A stretch of DNA of 17,714 nt from JBDRNO01 sp043811005 (GCA_043811005.1 JBDRNO010000010.1:1-17714); one strand, 5' to 3'; shown: positions 1 to 8,047, counted from the first letter of the stretch. The notes: a model not told the origin generated them from the letters alone. Program-made: numbers and translations.

Positions 1-114
1 ATGATATTAAAAACACCTGATATTGACCTAATCGAAGAGCAGGTAGCATACTATTGCCAGTATGATAGAAGACATGATAGAAGTAACTATTGGCAACTGT
101 TACATCAAATTTAG
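1..114 (+). CDS. possible 3' end of a gene entering from the left edge
   Basis: A reading frame is open from the first base to a TAG at 112-114 (37 codons plus stop). An ATG happens to sit at base 1, so it could be a tiny ORF or, more likely if real, the tail of a longer gene. The peptide is polar and rich in Asp, Arg and Tyr, ending YWQLLHQI, and I recognise no family. An open frame of this length can arise by chance in DNA this AT-rich, so the call is weak. The upstream sequence would decide. Confidence 0.25.
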   Translation: MILKTPDIDLIEEQVAYYCQYDRRHDRSNYWQLLHQI

Positions 115-126
115 TTGACGCGTATG

Positions 127-138
127 CGATAGCTATCG
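127..138. repeat. AGCT-centred palindrome CGATAGCTATCG
   Basis: This is a perfect 12-bp palindrome in the stretch between the possible gene tail and the end of the PorE-like gene. Flanking bases (GGGAT on the right) make it look like a degraded copy of a longer palindrome of the type CCCGATAGCTATCGGG, which I recall, without checking, as a recurrent intergenic element in Bacteroidota. The rest of 115-281 is AT-rich with no other feature I can support. Confidence 0.4.
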
Positions 139-281
139 GGATACACTAATTACCACAATATTTACAACAAATAACTAATAACAAGGACAGAGTGGGTAAA
201 TATCAGATAAGTAAATATTAAAATAAACATTGAAGTTTCCGATTAATTCCTTTTTATTAATAAATTTGAGTAGCTATGTCC

Positions 282-2297
282 TTAGTCTTCAATCAGCTTT
301 ACTTCAACCCTTCTGTTTAGCGCTCTTCCTTCTTCAGTGTCGTTAGATGCAATTGGTTTGTCAGAACCAAAGCCCTCTACTATAAGTCTTTCCTGAAGAA
401 CGAGTTTTCCCAGGCAGTAATCAGCAATGAAGTTTGCCCTTTTTAAAGAGAGGTCAAAATTGAATTTTTCCTTTCCAATATCATCAGTATGACCGCTAAT
501 TTGTATCTTAAATCCTTTTGCGGTTTCCAATTGTTGTATCACAGCATCCAGTTCCACTTTCGACTCTTCGCTGATCTCAAGTTGTGCGCTGGCGAGTTTA
601 AACAGGATATTTTTCACCTTAAACAGATCCGGCTTCACATGCACTAATTTTTCAATCCTTTCAACAACCAGATCTTTAACATAAGTAAATGTGGTCTTTT
701 CATCAGCAGGTAAATGTATTTTTATTTTTTTTGTTAAGAATTTGTCTTTACTGAACAGAATTTCATATTCTTTACCTCCAGGAATAATTATGAAATACTC
801 TCCTTCTACGTCAGAGTTGGTAGTAGCAACTATATCATCAGTTTTCGGATTGACGATATAAATTTTACCTTTTACACCCTGGAGTGTCTGTGAGTCTGTG
901 ATCGTACCTTTTAAGATTGTAAGGATGGGTTGTGCCTCTTTTTTCAATGGTTTACCTATTACAACATCATATACCTTAAAACTAACCTCATAGATATCTT
1001 TATCACCCAAGCCGTCTTTTTTAAAGCTTGCATAATAAGCTGTCTTATTATCAGTTGTTAGCACAAAATGTGCATCATCGTCTGTTGTGTTTATCGGATG
1101 GCCCAGGTTTTCAGGCTCGGACCATTTATAATTTTCATAGACCGATCTAAAAATGTCGTATCCGCCCATAGTTTTATGTCCTTTTGAACTGAAGAACAGG
1201 GTTTTTCCATCAGGATGAATAAATACGCCTATTTCATCTTTATCGGAATTGATCACCGGTCCGAGGTTCTCTGCTTCACCCCATTCTCCACCCCTGGATA
1301 ATTTCTCACACTTGTAAATATCTCCATGTCCAAAACCTTTTTTCCTTTCACTAACAAAATAAAGTGTATTTCCGTCAGCAGTTAGGCTGGCAGCACTTTC
1401 AAAATAGGAACTATTAACTGTCTTACCTAAGGGTTTTGGTTTGGACCACCTGTCTGTTGAACCCAATTTGGAGACATAGATATCACCACTGCGCGTTTTA
1501 TGAGGAACATTTTTATAAACAAATATCATTTGTCCGTCAGGGGAGATGCTCATACTTGCATCGTGAAACACAGTATTCACTCTTCCTTTAATGTTTTCTG
1601 CAGGATTCCATGAATTGGTAGTATCGTTCCAATGTGAAATGTATATGTCTTCATAATACCCATGGTCGTAATTGTCTCTTAAACCGCCTTTTGTATCCTT
1701 TCTCCTTGAGGTAAATATCAGGGTTTTCCCGTCTAAAGAGATTGAAGGGGAATAATCAGGGTATTCGGAATTTATCTTACTTCCGAGGTTTTTGATTTCC
1801 ACTTCAATCGGGTTTGCCATGAGTTCCTTGGCATATACACATTGTTGAAGATATTCAGTTACTTCATTTTTTTCAACCTTTTTGGGATCTAAAGACTCCT
1901 TGTATTTATTATATTCTGACACTGCTTTGTCAAGGTCCCCGCTTAGGTGATATCCCTGTCCTAACAAAAAATGAATATTTTTATCAACATAATTATTTAA
2001 GGAATAAGCTTTTTCTAAATACTCAAGTGCTGTTTTTACATTACCCAGTTCTAAATGACATTCACCAATCCTGTAATTTACCAATTCATTTTCCGGTTCG
2101 TTAATATATACATCCCTGTATAGCCTGAGAGCAGCTTTAAAGTCATCCCTATTGAATTCAATCCTCGCTTTGATGATCTTAAACTTGTCTTTAATTTTTA
2201 TATTTTGCGAAGGTGATTCTGCAATAGAATTCAATGTGAAAGCCATCAATATACATGTAGAAACAAAAATTTTCTTTTTACTCTGAAAATAGTTCAT
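282..2297 (-). CDS. TPR / PD40 propeller / CRD / OmpA envelope protein, PorE-like
   Basis: Predicted exported envelope protein of 671 residues. A Sec signal peptide covers about residues 1-27, with a basic start, a hydrophobic core and an AES cleavage-like site. There is a Cys in the hydrophobic core but no convincing lipobox. TPR-like helices span about 37-150. PD40/WD40-like propeller blades (for example SISLDGKTLIFTSRR, ISPDGQMIFVYKN, HPDGKTLFFSSKG) span about 175-440. A carboxypeptidase-regulatory-like domain lies at about 460-545. A C-terminal OmpA domain spans about 560-671, with SGHTDDIG, LSLKRA and NRRVEVKL; the Asp and Arg that bind peptidoglycan are present. This order matches PorE of the type IX secretion system, which is thought to tie the machine to peptidoglycan. 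Bacteroidota carry several paralogues with this layout and no other T9SS core gene is nearby, so PorE identity is inferred. It may be transcribed alone, since 256 bp separate it from mqnA. Confidence 0.85.
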   Translation of the reverse strand: MNYFQSKKKIFVSTCILMAFTLNSIAESPSQNIKIKDKFKIIKARIEFNRDDFKAALRLYRDVYINEPENELVNYRIGECHLELGNVKTALEYLEKAYSLNNYVDKNIHFLLGQGYHLSGDLDKAVSEYNKYKESLDPKKVEKNEVTEYLQQCVYAKELMANPIEVEIKNLGSKINSEYPDYSPSISLDGKTLIFTSRRKDTKGGLRDNYDHGYYEDIYISHWNDTTNSWNPAENIKGRVNTVFHDASMSISPDGQMIFVYKNVPHKTRSGDIYVSKLGSTDRWSKPKPLGKTVNSSYFESAASLTADGNTLYFVSERKKGFGHGDIYKCEKLSRGGEWGEAENLGPVINSDKDEIGVFIHPDGKTLFFSSKGHKTMGGYDIFRSVYENYKWSEPENLGHPINTTDDDAHFVLTTDNKTAYYASFKKDGLGDKDIYEVSFKVYDVVIGKPLKKEAQPILTILKGTITDSQTLQGVKGKIYIVNPKTDDIVATTNSDVEGEYFIIIPGGKEYEILFSKDKFLTKKIKIHLPADEKTTFTYVKDLVVERIEKLVHVKPDLFKVKNILFKLASAQLEISEESKVELDAVIQQLETAKGFKIQISGHTDDIGKEKFNFDLSLKRANFIADYCLGKLVLQERLIVEGFGSDKPIASNDTEEGRALNRRVEVKLIED

Positions 2298-2463
2298 AAT
2301 TAGCTGTATTTTAGTTAATTGTAAAATATATTTAACATAATATTAGAATCTGCAAAGCCGGGTGAATCCTCATGCTATTTTCACATTTCTTTGTACACGT
2401 TTGGTGCTTGAGGGGTTCATAATTAAATGAATTTTATAATTGATATATTAAAAATTTAGCGCC

Positions 2464-2471
2464 CAAAGATA
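2464..2471 (-). promoter_or_regulatory. possible Bacteroidota -7 element upstream of the PorE-like gene
   Basis: Read on the minus strand this is TATCTTTG, which fits the Bacteroidota consensus TAnnTTTG. It lies about 170 bases before the start codon at 2297, in the mqnA/PorE-like gap. I see no TTTG at the usual distance for the -33 element; the nearest candidate is a few bases too far away. It is a candidate only. Confidence 0.22.
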
Positions 2472-2553
2472 AGATTTGAAATGGGAAATACGAAATACAA
2501 AATAATATAATTTTTAGAATGTTTTAAATAAACTTATATTAGAATCTATTCAG

Positions 2554-3324
2554 TTAAGAATAAGTTGATGGTAATTCGCGCACATATTTCCAAAACAACT
2601 CCATTCCCTTTCGTTTTTGAGCATCCAGCTCGTAGCTTATACTATTATTCAAATAATCTTTTGTTTGTTGAATGGTAATTGGTGATAAAATATCTTGTTT
2701 ATTGATCTCTTCTAATACCCTTTCCATGTTCCGCACCCCCCACCCGGTTGCCTTACCGAACTGTTCAACAAACACATCGGGCAAGGGCTTGTTCGCAACC
2801 CAACAAGCAAATACAAATGGCAGGGATGTGAATTTATACCACTCTTCTGCCAGATCATAGGAATACCGGAACTTATTATGCATCTCAAGAGCCCTGTCAC
2901 CGATAACTACACCTGCATCGGATCCCTTAATATTATTTTCAAAGCCCTTCCCGGCTTCAATCCATAAAGGATTGATCTTCCAATACTTTTTCGCAAGTAT
3001 TTGCACCAATAAAACAGATGTTCTTGAATGATGATCAAGATAAATTTTTTTAATTTGATCCAAAGGAACTTCACTGAACAGCATTACCGATCTCACTGCT
3101 CCTACAGCTCCAATGCAATAATTTGTTAATATTTGCGGGTTTTCTAGCTGGGGAATAATAGCTACCGGTATCAGTCCAATATCAACCTTGCCGGCAAGCA
3201 ATTTATCCGCGCAAGCAGAGGGTATGTCCAATTCGAGCCGGTAATTCTGTAAAAAGCCCGAGTTTTTTATACCGTACACAAAGGGTTTGGTATTTATATA
3301 TATAACTGCCGATATTTTTATCAT
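2554..3324 (-). CDS. mqnA: chorismate dehydratase MqnA (futalosine menaquinone pathway)
   Basis: Cytoplasmic enzyme of 256 residues that removes water from chorismate to give 3-enolpyruvylbenzoate, the first committed step of the futalosine route to menaquinone. Family features visible are the N-terminal strand with YINTKPF, the stretch ACADKLLAGKVDIGLIPV at about residues 37-54, and GAVGAVRSVMLFS at about 72-84, followed by a two-lobed periplasmic-binding-protein-like fold. The sister enzyme MqnD has a different N-terminus (a CPNDTF-type motif), which is absent here. The length is normal for MqnA. The ATG at 3322-3324 sits 18 bp after the EI24-like gene, so the two are probably cotranscribed. 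No other men or mqn gene lies in the window. Confidence 0.87.
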   Translation of the reverse strand: MIKISAVIYINTKPFVYGIKNSGFLQNYRLELDIPSACADKLLAGKVDIGLIPVAIIPQLENPQILTNYCIGAVGAVRSVMLFSEVPLDQIKKIYLDHHSRTSVLLVQILAKKYWKINPLWIEAGKGFENNIKGSDAGVVIGDRALEMHNKFRYSYDLAEEWYKFTSLPFVFACWVANKPLPDVFVEQFGKATGWGVRNMERVLEEINKQDILSPITIQQTKDYLNNSISYELDAQKRKGMELFWKYVRELPSTYS

Positions 3325-3342
3325 AAATATTCAATTTAATAT

Positions 3343-4095
3343 TTATCGAACCCTATCAGCCGCTATTGCGGCCGCAACCACTCCGTAAGAAGGTGCTACC
3401 ATCAAACCTATCACAGGAACGAGAAGGAGCAAATAAAACATAGCTCCGTTTGCTATGGCAATTCCCCTGTGCCTGCCAATGAAGGCAGTACTTTCTCTTA
3501 CGGTTAGCTTTTGCCGCTCGTTGGAATAATCAATCATTGAAAAACCGTAAAAATAACACTCTACAATAAAAATAAGCGGTGTGCTTATCAACCCTACTAC
3601 TGGAATAAAAGCAAAGAAAAATAATAGTACTATTAATAATAATTCAACGCATAAATTTCTTGTCGCTAAGATGATCCCTCTTATTACATCTTTTATAAAC
3701 TGCCGGAAATTGAACGGATAGCGGTTTCCTGAAATTATTTCATCTGCTCTTTCCGACAGTATTGCCAAAACCGGTGCCATGAGGATGAGAACAACATATT
3801 TATAGATAAACAAGTAAAACAGGATGAACAATAACCGGAAAATAATAAGAAACATGATATGGATGGTTGTTTTAATAAATCCCCAGTTTTCAACGGCAAT
3901 GCTATCAACTCCCATAACATCTAAAAGCCAATCCGTAAGAAGTTTTGAATATTTCCATCCAACCCAAATTGTAATGATAAACAGCACAAGGTTGATCAAA
4001 CCCGGAAGCAGAACATAACTCCACAATTTGTTTTTCTTTATCAGTGCATGGGCATCCTGGTATGATCTTAATCCCAGAAGAAAATCCTTTATCAT
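3343..4095 (-). CDS. EI24/CysZ-like integral membrane protein
   Basis: This is a 250-residue polytopic inner-membrane protein. Hydrophobic segments lie at about residues 28-48, 73-110, 145-185 and 205-240, separated by short charged loops. The opening (MIKDFLLGLRSYQDAHALI) and the later stretch with FYGFSMIDYSNERQKLTVRES fit the EI24/CysZ superfamily. CysZ is a sulfate permease in Proteobacteria; Bacteroidota members are mostly uncharacterised, so sulfate transport is not claimed. It is the promoter-proximal gene of a probable two-gene operon with mqnA. A functional link between the two is not evident from sequence. Confidence 0.78.
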   Translation of the reverse strand: MIKDFLLGLRSYQDAHALIKKNKLWSYVLLPGLINLVLFIITIWVGWKYSKLLTDWLLDVMGVDSIAVENWGFIKTTIHIMFLIIFRLLFILFYLFIYKYVVLILMAPVLAILSERADEIISGNRYPFNFRQFIKDVIRGIILATRNLCVELLLIVLLFFFAFIPVVGLISTPLIFIVECYFYGFSMIDYSNERQKLTVRESTAFIGRHRGIAIANGAMFYLLLLVPVIGLMVAPSYGVVAAAIAADRVR

Positions 4096-4198
4096 TTTAC
4101 AAATAAAATTTTTTTACGAAGATAGTTAACAGGATTTAATATGCAGGGATTTTATACAAGAAAGGGTTTAAATTTCCTCATGTTGATTATTGCAAATT

Positions 4199-4240
4199 TG
4201 GAATGGCAAAGACGCCCAATTTTGGCGTCTGTACATTCCA
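4199..4240. repeat. two-tier hairpin element in the divergent intergenic region
   Basis: The outer arms TGGAATG (4199-4205) and CATTCCA (4234-4240) and the inner arms AGACGCC (4210-4216) and GGCGTCT (4224-4230) are perfect complements around a 7-base CAATTTT loop, separated by a small asymmetric bulge. No T-tract follows on either strand, so it is not a typical terminator. It resembles dispersed REP/MITE-like hairpins with GACGC...GCGTC stems. It lies 104 bp before the EI24-like start and about 290 bp before the receptor start. Confidence 0.55.
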
Positions 4241-4424
4241 TGGATAAAAAGAATTAATTTTGTATATGATTATAGAAATGCACAAATTTATCCCATTGGC
4301 AGTATAATTATAAGTTGATTAAAATATTGAAAAGTTAAGCGTTCTTTAACAATTTTGCAATTTCAGGATTATAACCTTGTAGATTAATTTAAAAAACTCT
4401 TTCTCTCGCTAAGTTCGCAAAGGG

Positions 4425-4486
4425 CGCAAAGCTTTATTTTAATAAATTATTGCGTACTTTGTCCGCCAGCTGGCGGAAGCTTTGCG
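4425..4486. repeat. nested inverted repeat with a 16-bp palindrome
   Basis: The outer 10-bp arms CGCAAAGCTT (4425-4434) and AAGCTTTGCG (4477-4486) are perfect inverted copies. Between them lies the perfect 16-bp palindrome TCCGCCAGCTGGCGGA (4462-4477), GC-rich in an AT-rich background. The left flank contains GTTCGCAAAGGGCGCAAAG, a direct echo of GCAAAG motifs. The structure looks like a small non-coding mobile or REP-like element and ends 45 bp before the receptor ATG. The remainder of 4096-4531 is AT-rich with no other feature I can support. Confidence 0.55.
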
Positions 4487-4531
4487 GGAGGATAAAACAT
4501 TAAAGTTCCGATTCGTATAAATTAAAACATC

Positions 4532-6931
4532 ATGACTTTCAGCATTTTTACACCAAAAATAAAAGTTCCTCCTTTTTTAATTTTCATTTTTTTACTTTTC
4601 ATTTTTCATTTTTCTCTCGCCCAGAACTACACTCAAACGATCAGGGGTATTGTGATTGATATGGATTCAAAAGCCAGGCTGTTCGGAGCTAATGTTATTT
4701 TATTGGATTCTGATCCTATCGTAGGCGCTGTTACTGACATTGACGGGAAATTCCGGATAGAAAAAGTCCCTGCAGGGAGGCAAAATCTTAAAATATCGTA
4801 TATCGGCTTTGAAGTTGCTTACATTAATAATATCATCGTGAACACCGGCAAGGAAGTTGTGCTAACCATTAAGATGAAGGAAAAGGTATTCACCTCGGAA
4901 ATTGTGGAAATTGTTTACGAAAGAGACAAGACCAAGGCAAATAATGAGCTTGCAACGATAAGTGCACGTACCTTTCAAATGGAGGAGACCAAAAGGTATG
5001 CCGGCAGCAGGGAGGACCCCAGCAGGATGGTAGCTAATTATGCCGGTGTTGTTTCGGGTAATGATGCGAGGAACGATATTATCGTAAGGGGAAACTCGCC
5101 TATTGGTGTATTATGGAGATTGAACGGAATAGATATTCCCAATCCCAATCACTTCGCAACACAGGGCGCTACCGGTGGAGCTCTCAGTATGCTGAACAAC
5201 AACCTGTTAGACAATTCAGACTTCCTGACTGGCGCTTTCCCTGCTGAATACGGGAATAAAACAGCAGCCGTATTCGATCTAAAAATGAGAAACGGGAATA
5301 ATGAAAAGATGGAATACATATCACAGTTTGGTATCAATGGCATTGAATTAGGAGTTGAAGGACCTTTCTCAAAAGAAAAAGGAAGCTCAATCCTCGCCAA
5401 TTACAGGTACTCCACATTCGAATTATTTAACCTTTTAGGTATCCATTTCGGAGTTTCGGGAATCCCCAATTACCAGGATTTTTCTTTTAAATTGAATTTC
5501 CCGTCAAAAAAATATGGCACAATCTCCCTGATCGGTCTCGGGGGAATAAGTAACATGGAATTGCTGGACAGTGAAAAGGATCCAAGTGACTGGTCATTTA
5601 CTTCAAAGGGAGAAAACCTTGTATATGGTTCCGATATGGGTGTAATAGGACTTTCACACCTGTACTTCTTTAATTCTACAACATCAGGAAAATTCATTAT
5701 GTCTGCATCTGTAAATAATTTACGTGTACAACTTGACACCTTGTCAGACGTAAAAGTACCCTTCATGGTCTATAAAAATAATTCGATGGATAAGCAATAC
5801 CAGGTGAAGTATTTGGTTTCCAAAAAACTCAGTTCCCAACATATTTTTAAAGGAGGAATAATATACAGCTTTATGGCATTTAATTACAACGTTGAATCTT
5901 ATTCCAGCGGGCAAAGCTCCCATATTGAACAGTCCAACGATGTGGGAAGTACAGGTCTTGCTCAATCGTTTATACATTGGCAATACAGGATCAATGATGA
6001 GCTAACCCTCAATAATGGCTTGTATTATCAATACTTCTTATTAAACGGAAGCAAATCCCTTGAACCGAGGTTTGGTTTACAATGGGCATTTCGCCACAGG
6101 CACTCCCTGAATTTCGGATACGGATTGCACAGCCAGACACAGCCCCTCTATTGGTATTTCCGTGAAAGCTATAATGAATTAGATTCTAGCTATATACAAA
6201 CCCTGAAGGACCTGGATTTTACCAAAAGCAATCATTTCATTGCCGGCTATGACTATTCTATCGGTAAGAACTTCCGCTTAAAGGCAGAAGCATTTTTCCA
6301 GTTGCTGTTTAATGTGCCTGTTGAAAAGAAAAGTTCTTCATTTTCAATGCTCAACACAGGGAATGAACTGGAGGGATTGGATTTTGTTGATTCGCTCATT
6401 AATGACGGCTCCGGGAATAATTACGGCATCGAACTGACGTTAGAGAAATTTTTCAGCAAAAACTATTATTTCCTGACAACAATATCTCTTTTTGAATCAA
6501 AATATAAAGGAAGCGATAATGTTGAACGGCACACTGCCTTCAGCAGCGGTTATGTGTATAATGCACTCGTGGGTGTGGAATTGCCAATTGGCAAGAAAAA
6601 GACGTTTCTAACAATTGATGGAAAAATAACGCTTGCAGGGGGGCTGAGATACACTCCCGTTGATCTGGATGAGTCATTACTACAGGAACAACCAGTTTAT
6701 TTTGAAGATGAAGCATTTACAAAAGCATATAAAGATTACTCAAGAATTGACCTTAAAATAAGCATCACGAAAAATCACAAAAGAGCAACTCAGTCATTGT
6801 TCATCACGGTGGAGAATATCTTTGGCAGGAAAAATATCTTACGCCAGGCATATGATGGACCATCCGGCGAGATAATTACTGATTATCAGTTGAGACGGTT
6901 CCCGTATGGTGGGTATAGGATAGTATTTTAA
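4532..6931 (+). CDS. TonB-dependent outer-membrane receptor with N-terminal carboxypeptidase-regulatory domain
   Basis: An outer-membrane protein of 799 residues. The signal peptide covers about 1-30, with a very hydrophobic Phe/Ile/Leu core ending FSLAQ. A carboxypeptidase-regulatory-like domain spans about 35-115 (GANVILLDSDPIVGAVTDIDGKFRI, abbreviated here, followed by VPAG and ISYIGFE). The plug domain spans about 120-250 (DIIVRGNSPIGVLWRLNGID, PNPNHFAT, AEYGNKTAAVFDLKMRNG). The rest forms a beta-barrel that ends in the aromatic GGYRIVF expected for outer-membrane assembly. The substrate is unknown. No SusD-like gene follows and it is much shorter than SusC proteins, so it is not part of a glycan-utilisation pair. 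It appears monocistronic. Confidence 0.88.
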   Translation: MTFSIFTPKIKVPPFLIFIFLLFIFHFSLAQNYTQTIRGIVIDMDSKARLFGANVILLDSDPIVGAVTDIDGKFRIEKVPAGRQNLKISYIGFEVAYINNIIVNTGKEVVLTIKMKEKVFTSEIVEIVYERDKTKANNELATISARTFQMEETKRYAGSREDPSRMVANYAGVVSGNDARNDIIVRGNSPIGVLWRLNGIDIPNPNHFATQGATGGALSMLNNNLLDNSDFLTGAFPAEYGNKTAAVFDLKMRNGNNEKMEYISQFGINGIELGVEGPFSKEKGSSILANYRYSTFELFNLLGIHFGVSGIPNYQDFSFKLNFPSKKYGTISLIGLGGISNMELLDSEKDPSDWSFTSKGENLVYGSDMGVIGLSHLYFFNSTTSGKFIMSASVNNLRVQLDTLSDVKVPFMVYKNNSMDKQYQVKYLVSKKLSSQHIFKGGIIYSFMAFNYNVESYSSGQSSHIEQSNDVGSTGLAQSFIHWQYRINDELTLNNGLYYQYFLLNGSKSLEPRFGLQWAFRHRHSLNFGYGLHSQTQPLYWYFRESYNELDSSYIQTLKDLDFTKSNHFIAGYDYSIGKNFRLKAEAFFQLLFNVPVEKKSSSFSMLNTGNELEGLDFVDSLINDGSGNNYGIELTLEKFFSKNYYFLTTISLFESKYKGSDNVERHTAFSSGYVYNALVGVELPIGKKKTFLTIDGKITLAGGLRYTPVDLDESLLQEQPVYFEDEAFTKAYKDYSRIDLKISITKNHKRATQSLFITVENIFGRKNILRQAYDGPSGEIITDYQLRRFPYGGYRIVF

Positions 6932-6934
6932 GGG

Positions 6935-6970
6935 ACACCGATTACACCGATTTAAAATGATTACACCGAT
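6935..6970 (+). repeat. three copies of ACACCGAT directly after the receptor gene
   Basis: ACACCGAT occurs at 6935-6942, 6944-6951 and 6963-6970; two of them extend to GATTACACCGAT (6940-6951 and 6959-6970). The repeat starts four bases after the receptor stop codon. It appears to be degenerate intergenic sequence with no coding potential. Confidence 0.5.
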
Positions 6971-7057
6971 ATGTCATTTGACATTCGTTATTGCCTGCCT
7001 CGAAGGTTGAACTTTAGCGAAATCCTTTGGGGTCAATTACCTACTACATATTGTATG

Positions 7058-7085
7058 CCGTCAAGTGTTTCTACCTGACGGTTTT
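7058..7085 (+). terminator. possible weak terminator of the receptor gene
   Basis: CCGTCA (7058-7063) pairs with TGACGG (7076-7081), and GT/AC can add two pairs after one mismatch. Four T residues follow. The stem is short and lies about 130 bp past the stop codon, so the call is weak. The rest of 6932-7438 contains no gene I can support. It holds degenerate repeats, including a duplicated 16-mer TCCATTATCTAAAATA at 7327-7342 and 7345-7360. Confidence 0.3.
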
Positions 7086-7438
7086 GCGTTGTGTCCCGGT
7101 TTATGGTTGAATTTTATTTTGAGATGCTGTGGAATGGAAAATTGAGATTGGAAATTGGTGTGGGATAGTTGAGAATGGAAAAATTTTCACTCCAACTCAT
7201 AATCTATATCTATTTTCTAATTTACTCATACCGCACTAGCATGCGCTCTTAAAACCGTGAATGCCTTGCATTTCTCCTTTCTAAAACTAATTTCGATTTT
7301 CGCTTTTCCAATACAAATTTCAAATTTCCATTATCTAAAATATCTCCATTATCTAAAATAATAAAGTAATTATTTCCTCAGCATTTCAAAATATTATTTA
7401 GCCAATTTCAATATTGTGGGTTTACAAACAATTATAAA

Positions 7439-7711
7439 TTAAATAGCGTAGCTATGTTCTTTACACTTAAACGAATACCCATACCATTCAGCCTCATTTT
7501 TACCAGGATTGACCCTGCCTTTTTGTTTTTTTCCCAAGGGGTGTATATTCTCCCATTCCTTTGCTCTCTTCTTTGAATCAAAAGGACCGACAACAGCCCA
7601 GTTGATCATATTTGGATGATTCAGAAGAGTTTCTGTCCTTTTCTTTTCAGGGTCAGTTGTAATGCCTATATAACTTAAGTTTCTACTTATTGGAACTGGT
7701 TTGGCAATCAT
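7439..7711 (-). CDS. small uncharacterised protein, weakly GIY-YIG-like
   Basis: Predicted soluble, strongly basic protein of 90 residues with no signal peptide or membrane segment. I do not recognise a named family. Residues 12-25 (LSYIGITTDPEKKR) followed by about 30 residues and then FDSKKRAKEWENI (about 45-57) recall the second half of a GIY-YIG nuclease core: the YIG strand, a basic helix, and a later helix with a Glu. The first GIY strand is missing, so nuclease activity is not claimed. The C-terminal part has PGKNEAEWYGYSF. Coding sense is supported by coherent amino-acid composition rather than by homology. The ATG at 7709-7711 is the only good start. It stands alone between repeat-rich intergenic stretches. 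Confidence 0.6.
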   Translation of the reverse strand: MIAKPVPISRNLSYIGITTDPEKKRTETLLNHPNMINWAVVGPFDSKKRAKEWENIHPLGKKQKGRVNPGKNEAEWYGYSFKCKEHSYAI

Positions 7712-7735
7712 CTTTTGGTAAAAATTATATACGGT

Positions 7736-7762
7736 TACTGGCTGCTGGCTACTGGCTGCTGG
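7736..7762 (+). repeat. 14-bp tandem repeat TACTGGCTGCTGGC, two copies
   Basis: The unit occurs at 7736-7749 and again, one base short, at 7750-7762; CTGGCTGCTGG is also self-similar. It lies just before the 90-residue gene's start on the opposite strand. It appears to be degenerate non-coding sequence. Confidence 0.55.
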
Positions 7763-7930
7763 TTTGTGTCCATAATGCTTGTTTTATAAGAATTTTACCG
7801 GCAACCGTTTTTTATTAGCAATTATATATCTTACTAAACAAAAAGTAATAAGCGGCAACTTGTGATATATAATTGATCGTAACCTCCTTATTTTTGCGTG
7901 CGACAATTGTACATATTTCGTTTTACAAAA

Positions 7931-7975
7931 AGGTAGTGAAAACCCTACTGCTTTTTAGTAGGGTTTTCACTACTT
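7931..7975 (+). promoter_or_regulatory. perfect 17-bp inverted repeat before the response regulator; operator or terminator
   Basis: GTAGTGAAAACCCTACT (7933-7949) and its exact complement AGTAGGGTTTTCACTAC (7957-7973) flank a 7-base loop, and one G-T and one A-T pair extend the stem to 19. Each arm is itself a dyad, GTAG-N8-CTAC, the size of a LuxR/NarL-type half-site pair. The element ends about 72 bp before the regulator ATG, where an activator or autoregulatory site could lie. The stem could alternatively act as a terminator (TTATTTT follows). The rest of 7712-8047 holds the 14-bp repeat and AT-rich sequence. Confidence 0.55.
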
Positions 7976-8047
7976 ATTTTATATCAGAATTTTTTTACAT
8001 CTTTAGCACCATTTTATAAAACTATAATAGATCATACATTTAAATAG

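Noticed and set aside
253..264. TTTATTAATAAA palindrome after the PorE-like gene as a terminator
   Set aside because: Pure A/T stem with no GC clamp and no loop; expected by chance in this AT-rich stretch.
2672..2900. Two 62-codon ORFs overlapping mqnA
   Set aside because: Out-of-frame shadows of a clear mqnA.
3735..4018. Small ORFs overlapping the EI24-like gene
   Set aside because: Shadow frames; the EI24-like frame explains the region.
5149..5983. Three antisense ORFs inside the TonB receptor
   Set aside because: They lie opposite a well-supported receptor, have no recognisable motifs and no independent start context.
4532..6931. SusC-type member of a polysaccharide-utilisation locus
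   Set aside because: Too short for SusC, no SusD-like gene, no glycoside hydrolase or sensor nearby.
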